A DNA stretch of 64,000 nt from Xanthobacteraceae bacterium (GCA_029266425.1 JAQSWY010000024.1:50950-114949), one strand, 5' to 3'. Counted from the first letter of the stretch, positions 8,954 to 19,290 are shown. Notes: a model not told the origin generated them from the letters alone. A program made the numbers and translations.

Positions 8954-9606
8954 ATGCCTGGATTGCTTAACTATGAGCGGCCTGCTTAGCGGCCTCGACT
9001 TCAGACCGGTCCAGGGGATGCCGACTCCGCGTATAGCATTGAAAGGGCATTGGCACGGCAGCGGCTGGTAGCGTCCGACAGACAGCGCCGGCTTCGTGCC
9101 TCACCGCTTCCGCTCCAACTCGCACGAGCACTGGAGCCACAGGTGCGGCGACGAAGAGCAGGAAGAGCAGCATGACGCCCAAGACGATCCGCCAGAGGCG
9201 GGCTTCGGATGCGATGGGTTCGTCGATACTGGCGCTTTCTCGTCTTCCGCGCTCTATTCCTATCGGTGTGGCTAGGCTACGGCCTCACAACCGCGCAAAA
9301 AAGGCATGATCCGTCCTTCCGGTTGAACGGCTGGAATGAACGTTGCCACCGAGATGTTGTTCCGCATTCTGCCGGCCCTTGACGCTCCAAAAAGCAACAC
9401 CCAAATCACCTGTGCCGGTCGTCTGATTGGACCCGGGATGTCATTGAGCGCCGAGAAGGCCGACAGCGAGGACGTCCGCGTCGAAGGCAACGTAGCGGCC
9501 TGACCACACATCGCTGCCTGACCTTTCAATTATTGCGCTAACAGGTGCAGGAAAGCGCTCTTCGAAGAGGAAGGAGAAACAACGAGAAGAAGGAAAGGAA
9601 ACGATC

Positions 9607-10116
9607 ATGACCGTACGTGACCTGATCCCCTGGAGCCGGGGCAGCAATCAGGCTCCGACCGTTTCTCGCGGTGACGAGATGGATCCGTTTCTGTCGTTGC
9701 ACCGCGATGTGAATCGGCTGTTCGACGAGGTCTTTCGCGGCTTCGACACTCCATCGCTCTTCGGCCCGATGCGGATCGCAAACCGCGGCTGGCCCAGCGT
9801 GGAAGTATCGGAAACGGACAAGGAAATCCGCGTGGCAGCTGAGGTGCCTGGCCTCGAGGAGAACGACATAGAAGTGCTGCTGGAGGATGGCGTGCTGACC
9901 CTTCGCGGCGAGAAGAAGTCTGAAACCGAAGACACCGGCCGCCAGTTCAGTGAGCGTTACTATGGTCGCTTCGAGCGGCGCTTCGCGCTCGGCCGCGAGG
10001 TCGAGGAGGACAAAGTGGCCGCGACATTCAAGAACGGTGTTCTGACGGTGACCTTACCAAAGACGGCCAAGGCGCAGGCGAACTCCAAGCGGGTCGCGAT
10101 CAACAGTGGCAACTGA
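9607..10116 (+). CDS. Hsp20/alpha-crystallin small heat shock protein
   Basis: PSVEVSETDKEIRVAAEVPGLEENDIEVLLEDGVLTLRGEKK...ATFKNGVLTVTLPK. Confidence 0.95.
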   Translation: MTVRDLIPWSRGSNQAPTVSRGDEMDPFLSLHRDVNRLFDEVFRGFDTPSLFGPMRIANRGWPSVEVSETDKEIRVAAEVPGLEENDIEVLLEDGVLTLRGEKKSETEDTGRQFSERYYGRFERRFALGREVEEDKVAATFKNGVLTVTLPKTAKAQANSKRVAINSGN

Positions 10117-10136
10117 AAGCCGTGGCTGGCAACTCG

Positions 10137-10159
10137 CCGGGCGCGGCGTCAGCGCCCGG
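10137..10159 (+). terminator. GC-rich hairpin 3' of hsp20, terminator-like but with no U-tract
   Basis: CCGGGCGC-ggcgtca-GCGCCCGG, 8-bp perfect stem 20 nt after the stop. Confidence 0.4.
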
Positions 10160-10313
10160 TGATGCTGTCCTCCTGCCCGTTCTGGTCAACTCGGCCCCCT
10201 GACGCGAATCTATCGACCCTGTCGTTCTGCCGGGTTGCCCGCCGAGCTTAGGAACTAACCTTTGAGAGGCGGACGCCGCCAAGGTCCGCTCCAGGCGCCA
10301 GCGCGACGCGCGA

Positions 10314-10604
10314 CTATGACACTCCCTCAACGCTGACCAGACGAGCCGAACTGCAGTCATCTCGGAGTGCCTTCAGGCCCGCATAGACAGGGCCATAGTA
10401 GAAATTTTCGAACGCTGCCACCGACGGAAATTCCATTAGAACAATCCGCCTGGGCGTCCAGTCACCCTCGTAGACCCTATGCGTGCCACCGCGGGCGAGA
10501 TAGCGGCCACCAGCGGCCTCAAGCGCGGGCTTCACCTGGGCCATGAAATCCGCGTACTTCGTGGCGTCATGAATGTCGACATCGAAGATGGCATAGGCCG
10601 ACAT
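10314..10604 (-). CDS. DUF1330 family protein
   Basis: MSAYAIFDVDIHDATKYADFMAQVKPALEAAGGRYLARGG...RIVLMEFPSVAAFENFYYGPVY. Confidence 0.85.
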   Translation of the reverse strand: MSAYAIFDVDIHDATKYADFMAQVKPALEAAGGRYLARGGTHRVYEGDWTPRRIVLMEFPSVAAFENFYYGPVYAGLKALRDDCSSARLVSVEGVS

Positions 10605-11188
10605 CGCGTTCGTATCCCTTGTTCCTAAACGGCATGGCGCATCTCTCCGGAATCCGCTCATGAAGCGGCATTCAAATAACGCGCAAGCCACTGCGCAATA
10701 TCATTTTGAATTTCTGGCGGTTCAAGTACGCTTTATCGCTGTCGGCGCCTACCGGCCCCACGGCCGCGCGATATGGCCGGGCAGTGTAACGCTTGGTCGC
10801 TCCAGAGGAACCGCCAGCACCTTCGTTTGCTTGGCGGCGGCGACGAATGCGGCTCTGGCGTCGTGGTCAACAGCCGCCGGACGCCGATTCCTCCCAAACT
10901 GCGACCGGTTCCATCTGCATGGCGAACTCACCCCGAGGCGGGCGGGTCGGTTCAAGGCGCGACAGGCCCGCGCTTGCGATCTTCGGTTTCAATGCGAGGT
11001 GCGACGAAGTGGTGTTCATTGGAGCCCACAAACGCGGCCCACACACAGGCCGACAATCCCCGAGTCCCAAACTGGCAAGCCTCAGGCGCAACTTATCAAG
11101 CACGCCGTCTTGGTGTTCCTAGGGTTACCCCACCAATTGGCCAGCGCAGCCACCGGGCACCGGAGCGCGCCGCACGGGGAGATAGGCC

Positions 11189-12547
11189 ATGCCTCAGACA
11201 ATCACCGCGATTCAAGGGCCGGTCCTAACCTTCACTGGCGACCCATTCCAAAAGGGATTGGACCAAACGCTGGTCTATGAACCCGATGCAATCGTCGCCA
11301 TGGAGGACGGGCTAATCACACACTTCGGGCCAGCCGATCAAGTGAAAGGACTGCTCCCGCCAAATTGCGACGTGAAGAGCTATGGCAAGGATGCCTTGAT
11401 TTCTGCGGGCTTTATCGACAGCCACGTCCATTTTCCACAGACTCCCATGATTGCCGCCTACGGCGAGCAGCTTCTGGATTGGCTGAACAAGTACACTTTT
11501 CCTACGGAGCAGAAATTTGCCGATAAGGAGTTTGCTCGCAGCGTAGCCAAAGTCTTTCTACAGGAGAATTTGCGAAATGGCATAACGTGTGGGTGCGTCT
11601 ATTGCACCGTTTACCCGCAATCAGTCGACGCGCTGTTTGAGGAGGCAGAGAAGCTCGGCATGCGGCTGGCGGCGGGCAAGGTCCTGATGAACCGCAATGC
11701 GCCCCAAAGCCTCCTCGACACGACGCAAAGCGGCTACGACGAATCCAAAGCGCTCATAGGCAAATGGCACAACCGGGGCCGGCTGATGTACGCCATCACA
11801 CCACGCTTTGCGCCGACAAGCACGGGTGATCAACTCGAGGCCGCAGGGACGCTCTGGCAGGAGCATCCCGACTGCTTCATGCAGACCCACCTCTCTGAGA
11901 ACAAGGGAGAGGTTGCCTGGGTGAAAGAGCTATTCCCCGATCGAGCGGGCTATCTGGACGTCTACGACCATTACAAGCTCTGCGGACATCGGGCCATCTT
12001 CGGACACGGCATCCATCTCACTGATAGTGAGTTGCAGCGTATGCATGTCACGGGCTCTGCCGTTGCCCACTGTCCGACGTCCAATTTCTTCCTGGGCAGC
12101 GGATTCTTCAACATCGCGCATGCAATGAAGCGTGAACGCCCAGTTCGTGTGGGTCTCGGCACTGACCTAGGAGCCGGAACGTCCTTCTCGATCCTTGCGA
12201 CCCTCAATGAGGCGTACAAGGCGGCACAGCTCAACAGTTACGCGCTGTCCGCCGCGCACGCCTACTACCTCGCCACCCGCGGCACCGCACATGCGATGTA
12301 TCTCGATGACAAGATAGGGAGCATAGCCCCCGGCATGGAAGCCGACCTCGTCGTGCTCGACATGCGCTCTACGCCCATCATCGATTACAGGATGCGCTTC
12401 GCCGAAAGCTTCGAAGAGGCGCTCTTCATCCAGATGACGCTGGGGGATGATCGAGCCGTGCAGGCCACTTATGTGGCTGGCCAGCTCGTCTACACCCGGG
12501 ACCAAACCCGGGAAGTTGCGGATACCGGCCAGATTGCCGCCGAGTGA
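11189..12547 (+). CDS. guaD: Guanine deaminase-like amidohydrolase
   Basis: SAGFIDSHVHFPQTPMIAAYGEQLLDWLNKYTFPTE, QTHLSENKGEVAWVKELFP, GTDLGAGTSFSILATL: typical GuaD. Confidence 0.87.
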   Translation: MPQTITAIQGPVLTFTGDPFQKGLDQTLVYEPDAIVAMEDGLITHFGPADQVKGLLPPNCDVKSYGKDALISAGFIDSHVHFPQTPMIAAYGEQLLDWLNKYTFPTEQKFADKEFARSVAKVFLQENLRNGITCGCVYCTVYPQSVDALFEEAEKLGMRLAAGKVLMNRNAPQSLLDTTQSGYDESKALIGKWHNRGRLMYAITPRFAPTSTGDQLEAAGTLWQEHPDCFMQTHLSENKGEVAWVKELFPDRAGYLDVYDHYKLCGHRAIFGHGIHLTDSELQRMHVTGSAVAHCPTSNFFLGSGFFNIAHAMKRERPVRVGLGTDLGAGTSFSILATLNEAYKAAQLNSYALSAAHAYYLATRGTAHAMYLDDKIGSIAPGMEADLVVLDMRSTPIIDYRMRFAESFEEALFIQMTLGDDRAVQATYVAGQLVYTRDQTREVADTGQIAAE

Positions 12548-12574
12548 GTGCGGTTCGAAGATGGAGTAGCATCA

Positions 12575-13864
12575 ATGGCAGATATCAGTTCGGTTTCACC
12601 GAGCCTGTCTCCGCCGACGCCGGAGGCTCGTCTCGGAAGCGCGTACGCATGGTGGGTATGGATTCTCGCGGTGGCGTTTGTCGTCTATCTGTTCAGCTTC
12701 CAGACTGGGTATTCCATCGTGAACGCAAATGTTCAGCAGGATACCGGTTTGTCAGTTGCTCAGGTAGCCACGATAGCTGCGGTCTATACTTGGGTATTCG
12801 CGATATGCCAGTTTTTCGGGGGTGCACTCCTGGATCGCCTGGGGTCCAAGAAGGTTTTACCTATCTCGATCGCTCTAGTTGTACTCGGAGTATTTGTCTT
12901 CGCGAACGCAACGAGCTACGAAATGCTCCTGCTTTCCCAGATCATCGTTGCCGTCGGTTCGTGTACCGGCTTCGTCGGAGCCGGTTACGTCGGCGGCCAA
13001 TGGTTCGGAATGGCCAAGTTCAGCCTTATGTTCGGCTTGGTGCAGGTGGTCGCGGCCCTGACCTCCGCCTTCTCTCAAAACATAATTGAGCTCACGCTCG
13101 GTCATATGACCTGGCGCACATTGTTCAATGGCTACGGTGTCATGGGCATTGTGCTGCTGGTTGTAGGCGCGATCTATATTCGAAACCCCAAGCCAGTGGC
13201 GGCACATCCCGGCGAGGGCATGGGCGCCTTCTTCTCAGGCGTTTTGCAGAGCATGGCGGAGGTGGCCAAGATTCCGCATGTCTGGCTCGCAGCAATTCTC
13301 GGCGCCGCGCAGTTCGGCGTTATGCTCGCGCTCGGTGTGGTCTGGGCTCCGAAGCTCCTGATGGTGCACGGCTTGAGCCAATCGGCCGCCAGCTTCGGCG
13401 CGTCGCTACTCTGGCTTGGGCTTGCCGCCGGAAGCGCGGCCATTCCCTGGTGGTCGGACCATATCAAGGCCCGCAAACTGCCACTACTGCTCGGCGGTGT
13501 CGTGCAGCTCGCGTGCCTGCTCCCCCTGCTCTATATGACCGGCTTGGGCGCAGGCCTCATAATGGCCCTCTGCTTTATCTTCGGCTTTGCCAATGCTAGC
13601 CATATGCTCGCCTTCAGTACTGCCGCGGACGTCGTGAAGCCGACCCAGATTGGCACGTCGGCAGCGGTCGTGAACGGCATCATGTTCATCCTTGGCGGCA
13701 TAATGATTAGCCGGCCGGGAGCTCGGATAGGTCAAGGCGTCGAATCCGGCATCGAGCCACGCTCGCTTGAACTTGCTCAATATGCCGGTTGGCCTCTGGT
13801 CATCGCCATGGTTCTCGCCGTGGTGCTCGCTCTCGTCATTCGAGAGACATACCCAAGGCACTGA
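12575..13864 (+). CDS. MFS transporter (OxlT/nitrate-like), tandem copy 1
   Basis: FQTGYSIVNANVQQDTGLSVAQVATIAAVYTWVFAICQF; multiple TM segments. Confidence 0.87.
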   Translation: MADISSVSPSLSPPTPEARLGSAYAWWVWILAVAFVVYLFSFQTGYSIVNANVQQDTGLSVAQVATIAAVYTWVFAICQFFGGALLDRLGSKKVLPISIALVVLGVFVFANATSYEMLLLSQIIVAVGSCTGFVGAGYVGGQWFGMAKFSLMFGLVQVVAALTSAFSQNIIELTLGHMTWRTLFNGYGVMGIVLLVVGAIYIRNPKPVAAHPGEGMGAFFSGVLQSMAEVAKIPHVWLAAILGAAQFGVMLALGVVWAPKLLMVHGLSQSAASFGASLLWLGLAAGSAAIPWWSDHIKARKLPLLLGGVVQLACLLPLLYMTGLGAGLIMALCFIFGFANASHMLAFSTAADVVKPTQIGTSAAVVNGIMFILGGIMISRPGARIGQGVESGIEPRSLELAQYAGWPLVIAMVLAVVLALVIRETYPRH

Positions 13865-13926
13865 TCCAAACGGCCTGCGCGCCGATCGGATGCGCAGGCC
13901 GTCCTGCAAGCCAGGGACGAGTCAGA

Positions 13927-15195
13927 ATGACTGTTGCCGCCCCCACGATTCCGAGTGCAAACGTGACCAAGGCGCATGCCTGGTTCGTTTGGGCTTTGTC
14001 GGTCACTTTCGTCATCTATTATTTTAGCTTCCAGACTGGATACGCCATCGTAAACGTCAGCGTTCAGAGGGATCTAGCTCTAACCGTGGCGCAGATTGCA
14101 ACGGTGGCGGCGGTCTACACGTGGGTGTTCGCGTTCTGCCAGTTCCTCAGCGGCGCGCTTCTGGACCGTCTCGGTGCCAATCGCGTCATTCCACCGGCGA
14201 TTGCCCTCGTTACCGTCGGCGTTTTCCTATTCGCCAACGCCGAGAGCTACGGAATGCTGCTGCTGTCGCAGCTAACCATCGCGATAGGTGCATGCACGGG
14301 CTTCGTAGGTGCTGGCTATATTGGCGGCCAGTGGTTCGGTTTCGCCCGATTCAGCTTCATGTTCGGGCTCGTGCAATTTGCTGCCGCGTTCTTTTCCGCG
14401 TTCAATCAGAATCTCCTAAGCCTCACGCTAGAGTGGTTATCCTGGCGTGAGCTGTTCAACTATGTGGGCCTTTTCGGCATTGCCCTGGCCATCATTGGAG
14501 CCATCTACATACGAAACCCGAAGCCGGTCCCCGCGATGAGGAAAGGCGGCGGGGCGTTCTTCGCGGACCTTCTCTCCGCCATCTTCGCGGTAGCCAAAAT
14601 CCCGCACGTATGGATCGCTGCGGCCTATGGAGCCCTGTGCTTCGGGACCATGCTAGCACTTGGAGTCGTCTGGGCACCCAAACTGCTCGCAGCGCGGGGA
14701 CTGGACCCCGCCACGGCGAACTGGTCGGCATCATTCCTTTGGTTTGGCCTCGCTGCGGGCTGCTTCGTTGTACCGGCCTGGTCGGATGCATTGAAACGGC
14801 GGAAGCTGCCCATCATCGTCTGCACCGCAATTCAGGTTCTAGCCCTATTGGCCCTCCTCCATGCGCCCGAAGTGGGGGTGACTGGGGCCATGCTGCTGTG
14901 CGCGATTTTTGGTGCGGCGAACGCATCGCATATGCTCGCCTTCAGCACTGCGGCCGATGTAGTGGAGCCATCTCGGATCGGCACTTCAGCAGCCATCGTG
15001 AATGGCATCATGTTTTTGTTCGGCGGCCTGATGATTCAGAGGCCAGGAGTCCGTATCGGGCAAGGCCTTGAAGCGGGCCTCCAGGCAGGTAGCCTGGATC
15101 TCGCGCAGTACGCTGCGTGGCCAATGACACTCGCACTGCTTCTGGCGCTGGCGGTGGCAGCGTTCATGCGTGAGACCTACCGCCGAGACGACTGA
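13927..15195 (+). CDS. MFS transporter, tandem paralogue 2
   Basis: Closely parallels the preceding ORF (FQTGYAIVNVSVQRDLALTVAQIATVAAVYTWVFAFCQFLSGALLDRLGANRV). Confidence 0.87.
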   Translation: MTVAAPTIPSANVTKAHAWFVWALSVTFVIYYFSFQTGYAIVNVSVQRDLALTVAQIATVAAVYTWVFAFCQFLSGALLDRLGANRVIPPAIALVTVGVFLFANAESYGMLLLSQLTIAIGACTGFVGAGYIGGQWFGFARFSFMFGLVQFAAAFFSAFNQNLLSLTLEWLSWRELFNYVGLFGIALAIIGAIYIRNPKPVPAMRKGGGAFFADLLSAIFAVAKIPHVWIAAAYGALCFGTMLALGVVWAPKLLAARGLDPATANWSASFLWFGLAAGCFVVPAWSDALKRRKLPIIVCTAIQVLALLALLHAPEVGVTGAMLLCAIFGAANASHMLAFSTAADVVEPSRIGTSAAIVNGIMFLFGGLMIQRPGVRIGQGLEAGLQAGSLDLAQYAAWPMTLALLLALAVAAFMRETYRRDD

Positions 15196-15353
15196 TAAGG
15201 CGTACCGTTCTACCTATAAAGCCGTTGCTGTGTCCCAAACTGTCAAGTCCTTGTCACGTTGCGTCAAGCAGCGCAAGTTCACCGGGTCACTATCCCAAAA
15301 GCTGACATCCGGCACGGCACGACCATCATCGGACGGTATAGTGCGGGGGAGTT

Positions 15354-16442
15354 ATGTCGGGCAACGATGAGTACGATCCGACGGTTTCGAACTCGTCGCG
15401 GCAGGTGGCGCCCGCACGTCGTACTCTTGGCCCCGGATACATTCGCGTCGGAGCAGCAATCCACATCCCGGCCACACTCCGGCAATTCGGCATTGATCCG
15501 GATCAGCTAATCCATGAGGCGGGCCTCGATCCGCAGTCGTTTCAGGACATTGACGGCATTATATCGCATGCAGGTCTGGGAAAGCTGCTGACGCTTTGCG
15601 TTGCACGCACCAGGTGCGCACATTTCGGGCTTCTGGTCGGCAGGCAGGCCACGATACTGTCGTATGGCCTAATTGGCCGATTGATGCAGCATTCAGCTAC
15701 ACTCGGCGACGCTCTGAGAAGTCTCGCCGCAAACCTGCATATTCAGAATCGAGGGGCAGTTCCGTACCTTCATGTGGCCGGGGACACCGCCATTTTCAGC
15801 TATGCGGTGAATCAGCCCCAGAGCAAAGGGTCGGACCAAATCTCTGATGCCGCACTCGCCTGCGCGGTTGTCGCCATTCGGGCGCTTCGCGGTTCGAGTT
15901 GGTCACCGACGGAAACGCTCCTCGCGCGGTCTGTCCCGGCTGATCAGGAGCCTTATCGGCGGCACTTTCGGGCACCTATCAGCTTCAATCGAGAGACTGG
16001 TGCCCTTGTATTCCCGGTCTCAGACTTGGGCGCGCCCGTACCGGGCGCTGATCCATTCTTGAAGGCGCTTCTAGAGGAGCGCCTCACAAGGATGAAGACG
16101 TCCGCCCACGCGGACTTCAGCGACGACGTTCGCCGCATTGTCCGGGTTCAGCTTTCATCAAGCCACTGCACTGCGGGAGGCATCGCACAAACGTTCGACA
16201 TGAACAGGCGCACGCTCCTTCGCCATCTGAACCATGAAGGCGTGTCCTTCAGAGTGCTCAACAATGAGATAAGGTTCGAGGTCGCTTGTCAGCTTCTGGC
16301 TGATACCGACATGTCGCTGATCGAGATTGCAACGACCTTGGGATACTCGGAGGCGAGCGCATTCACGCGCGCATTCCGACGCTGGGCGGATCGGACTCCA
16401 AGTTCCTGGCGAGCTACGCACCAGCAAAGCGGCGCGCTGTAA
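15354..16442 (+). CDS. AraC family transcriptional regulator
   Basis: C-terminal AraC HTH: GGIAQTFDMNRRTLLRHLNHEGVSFRVLNNEIRFEVACQLLADTDMSLIEIATTLGYSEASAFTRAFRRW. Confidence 0.93.
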   Translation: MSGNDEYDPTVSNSSRQVAPARRTLGPGYIRVGAAIHIPATLRQFGIDPDQLIHEAGLDPQSFQDIDGIISHAGLGKLLTLCVARTRCAHFGLLVGRQATILSYGLIGRLMQHSATLGDALRSLAANLHIQNRGAVPYLHVAGDTAIFSYAVNQPQSKGSDQISDAALACAVVAIRALRGSSWSPTETLLARSVPADQEPYRRHFRAPISFNRETGALVFPVSDLGAPVPGADPFLKALLEERLTRMKTSAHADFSDDVRRIVRVQLSSSHCTAGGIAQTFDMNRRTLLRHLNHEGVSFRVLNNEIRFEVACQLLADTDMSLIEIATTLGYSEASAFTRAFRRWADRTPSSWRATHQQSGAL

Positions 16443-16497
16443 GCCAGATTTCACTCCTCCACATAGCGCCGTCCGGCGTTCCTCTGGAGATGGCGAG

Positions 16498-17859
16498 ATG
16501 TCCATTCGAAGCCACATGCAGATCATGGCTCTGCTGGCCTTGCTCGGGTTGGGCAGCAGTGCTGCTGCCGTCGCCGAACCTGTAGTGACGCGCGCTTTCA
16601 TCGAATCTCAGTTCCTTCAGTACGACAAGGATAGGGCTAACAAAAAGGCCCAGAGAGTGGAGCGCCTCTCCGCGTTGCAAACGCGCTTATTCGATTTGCA
16701 ATCTCGCGGATACTCCATGCAATGTTCAGCGCAGATGTTGAATGAAACCGATTGGCTACTTGATTCCACTTCCAATTTTGCACGCGCGGATAAGAATTTG
16801 TGGTTACTCGAACTGACGCTCGGTAATAGGGAACAAGATTTCGCGCTCGGACAATTGGAGGTCGACGGGTCGTGGGGGGTTTGTTACGATGAGTGGTTCA
16901 AGAAACTAGACCCAATGATAAATGCAATTAATCAGTTCTCGGAGATTGGAACCCCGCTAAGGTACAGCATAGTGTCGTTTCTAAAGCCAATTTCAACTCC
17001 GGAATTGCTGCGCGTTTATCTAAGCAATATTCTTGTTTCTGACATCTCTAAAACAGGCATTAGCTCGCGCGACGAATTGAACGCGACGACCTCTCTTATT
17101 GCGGAGGTACTGTACAAGGAGCGGATTAGAGATTATTTTGTCCGCAATATAACAGGACGCCCGATAGCCTCTTCTTATATGGAAGCCTTCGATGCGTTCA
17201 TCGAAAACTGGCAGGACCAAGAAACAGGCTACTGGGGTGCCTGGTATCGGTCCGGTGACCAAGTGCTCAAGTCGCGTGACCTGAGTATGACGTACCATAT
17301 AATTGCCTATCGTAGCGGTGACGTGAAGTTGTGGGATAAAATATTCGACACGACCCTCCAGATCTCCGATGATGAGTATCCGTACGGGTGGCTTCAGAAT
17401 GGAACCTTGACTAATCACCACGCTTACGACGTGGCGCGGATACTGAAGTTGGGTTGGAACAAGGTGTCAGGCGAGCGCCGAGAAAAAGCGGTGCCGGCAC
17501 TGGAGAGGCTGCTCGCCTATGGCTTGTCCCAAGGCATCAATGCCGACAATAGCGTGACGCCTCAAGCGCGGTTTTCACATGGGATAGACGACGCTTATTA
17601 TTACGCAGTCTCTCTTCTCACGACGATCGGCTATTGCTCCACTGAACGCCCTTTCTGGACGGACGCGACGTGGCCGGAGGCGACGACAAGATGCTGTGCA
17701 CTTGCCGGCCATATCGAGGCACAGAATGCACGAACGCCGACGGTTGAGGCGGCACTGCAGAGACTGCGCGGCGCGGTTTCCAACTGTGTCTCGGCTGAGG
17801 TGCAGTCCGCGGATGATTCCACCGATAGCCTCAAGCTCGATGATCAAGGAGGGCGATGA
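16498..17859 (+). CDS. Secreted protein of unknown function, possibly alpha/alpha-toroid fold
   Basis: Signal peptide MQIMALLALLGLGSSAAAVA; motifs QDQETGYWGAWYRSGD, DLSMTYHIIAYRSGDVKLW, GIDDAYYYAVSLLTTIGY. Family not recognised. Confidence 0.7.
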   Translation: MSIRSHMQIMALLALLGLGSSAAAVAEPVVTRAFIESQFLQYDKDRANKKAQRVERLSALQTRLFDLQSRGYSMQCSAQMLNETDWLLDSTSNFARADKNLWLLELTLGNREQDFALGQLEVDGSWGVCYDEWFKKLDPMINAINQFSEIGTPLRYSIVSFLKPISTPELLRVYLSNILVSDISKTGISSRDELNATTSLIAEVLYKERIRDYFVRNITGRPIASSYMEAFDAFIENWQDQETGYWGAWYRSGDQVLKSRDLSMTYHIIAYRSGDVKLWDKIFDTTLQISDDEYPYGWLQNGTLTNHHAYDVARILKLGWNKVSGERREKAVPALERLLAYGLSQGINADNSVTPQARFSHGIDDAYYYAVSLLTTIGYCSTERPFWTDATWPEATTRCCALAGHIEAQNARTPTVEAALQRLRGAVSNCVSAEVQSADDSTDSLKLDDQGGR

Positions 17860-17937
17860 CGCGTGTGGCGCCGTCGACAACAGCATCTCACCTTGCATCG
17901 TACTGCGATGTGCTGAAGTCAGCCCGTTGATCGAACC

Positions 17938-17961
17938 GTAGCAGCTGTAGCAAGTGTAGCA
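17938..17961. repeat. GTAGCA tandem array, 9-bp period (3 copies)
   Basis: GTAGCAgctGTAGCAagtGTAGCA. Confidence 0.8.
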
Positions 17962-18078
17962 GGGTTGCTCGTGGAAATTCGCGCGTGGGGTCACCCTGGA
18001 TCGCTCGCGCTGCATCCTCAAACGATGAAGATGACCGCACGCTTTACCACGAGGCAGCGTCGTTTCGTGATGCGGCGG

Positions 18079-18315
18079 CTATTTCGCGGCAAACTCCGCG
18101 CTACGGATCAAGGCCAATCCCTTTTCCGTCACCCGAACTTGCGCTGCATTGCCCGGTAGCGCGGCCACGCGCTCAACTAGCCCTTCGCTCAGCGCGTCTT
18201 CCCAAATGGTCAGACGAGGGCACGACGTTCGCCAAGCCTCAGCCGTCTCCGCATAACCGCGCGGCTGTTCGCCGATCCACTCCAAAAGCTGAACGATCAA
18301 TGCTTCGTTCGGCAT
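18079..18315 (-). CDS. Small conserved rhizobial-type hypothetical protein
   Basis: MPNEALIVQLLEWIGEQPRGYAETAEAWRTSCPRLTIWEDALSEGLVERV..., internal start in ORF 18079..18630. Confidence 0.6.
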   Translation of the reverse strand: MPNEALIVQLLEWIGEQPRGYAETAEAWRTSCPRLTIWEDALSEGLVERVAALPGNAAQVRVTEKGLALIRSAEFAAK

Positions 18316-18366
18316 GTGGGCGCACCTCATGTTGAAGCGACGCGCACCCAGCGCGTCAATCAGACA

Positions 18367-18399
18367 TGTCGCACTGTCGCAGATGTCGCAACTGTCGCA
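18367..18399. repeat. TGTCGCA tandem array, 8-9-bp period (4 copies)
   Basis: TGTCGCAcTGTCGCAgaTGTCGCAacTGTCGCA. Confidence 0.8.
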
Positions 18400-18606
18400 A
18401 GGGGGGCTCAGGCATGCAGGGGCACCAACTTGTTGTCGGCCGTCCCGGTCACGCACTCCTCCCAGGCGAGGAAGCAACTCGCCGCTCTCTATCCGTTCAT
18501 TTAAGATAACGTGCAATGTTTGGCGAAAGATTGCCTGGCGGAATGGCGTCACAGTCACCTCAATGAAGCGCCCTTTCGAGAGGGAGTGCCGAAGGAGAGT
18601 TCCGAC

Positions 18607-18957
18607 ATGGCAACCTATCTGATCAATCACCTACGCATTCCCGGTGACATTCCGAATGAGGCTGGCCTCTCATATCTCGAGCAAGTTGAGGCGACAGTCG
18701 CCCCCTATGGAGGCAGGTGGCTCGCTCAAGGAGTAGGCGACGTCGTTGAAGGGGCGTGGCCCGGCGCCGTTGTGCTGATGGAGTTCCCGGACAACGCAGC
18801 GGCGAAAGCCTGGTATGGCTCCGCCGCGTATCAGCAGATCCTGCCACTACGCGTTCACAACGCCATATCGGATCTTATACTGATCGACTCCTTGGCCGAT
18901 GGCTTCACGGTCAAAGCCTTCGCCGAAGACGTGCGTCGGAAATTAGCGGACGTCTGA
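18607..18957 (+). CDS. DUF1330 family protein, second copy
   Basis: MATYLINHLRIPGDIPNEAGLSYLEQVEATVAPYGGRWLAQG...VVLMEFPDNAAAKAWYGSAAYQQILPLR. Confidence 0.82.
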   Translation: MATYLINHLRIPGDIPNEAGLSYLEQVEATVAPYGGRWLAQGVGDVVEGAWPGAVVLMEFPDNAAAKAWYGSAAYQQILPLRVHNAISDLILIDSLADGFTVKAFAEDVRRKLADV

Positions 18958-19089
18958 GCATAGGGTCCCGGGAAAGCAGCGGACGCTGTCCCGGGGTTGA
19001 TGAAACGACGTTGTCGACCTTGGCGCCGCAGACGAACTGCTCCCAGGCGAGCATGAGCTTGCGGCGCTGCGTCGCCGCGGCGAGAGGGG

Positions 19090-19290
19090 TTAGCGCCGCC
19101 GCATCGGCACCACTTCGCCGTCGCCCCTCGACTTGTCACCCATGGCCGCCGATCGCTCGCGATGCGCTCTGATGCCTTGCCCAGCGGATCGTTCGTGAGG
19201 TGCGCATAGCGCGCGGTCCTGGTCGCCTGGGTATGCCCGACCAGCTTACCAATTCGCGGTTGATTGTTGAGCAGCGAGCCGCCAGAGTGA
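19090..19290 (-). pseudogene. Tyrosine recombinase C-terminal remnant
   Basis: GKLVGHTQATRTARYAHLTNDPLGKASERIASD in one frame, then MGDKSRGDGEVVPMRRR* in another frame. Confidence 0.75.

Noticed and set aside
9540-9606. Possible ROSE-type RNA thermometer before hsp20
   Set aside because: The leader is purine-rich with a short palindrome CTCTTCGAAGAG, but lacks the UYGCU-type anti-SD element expected of ROSE.
10660-11280. 206-aa + strand ORF and overlapping ORFs in the gap before guaD
   Set aside because: No recognisable motifs, several overlapping frames on both strands, looks like non-coding GC-rich sequence.
18367-18399. CRISPR-like direct repeats
   Set aside because: Units are 6-7 nt with 2-3 nt gaps; no spacers of CRISPR length and no cas genes in the window.
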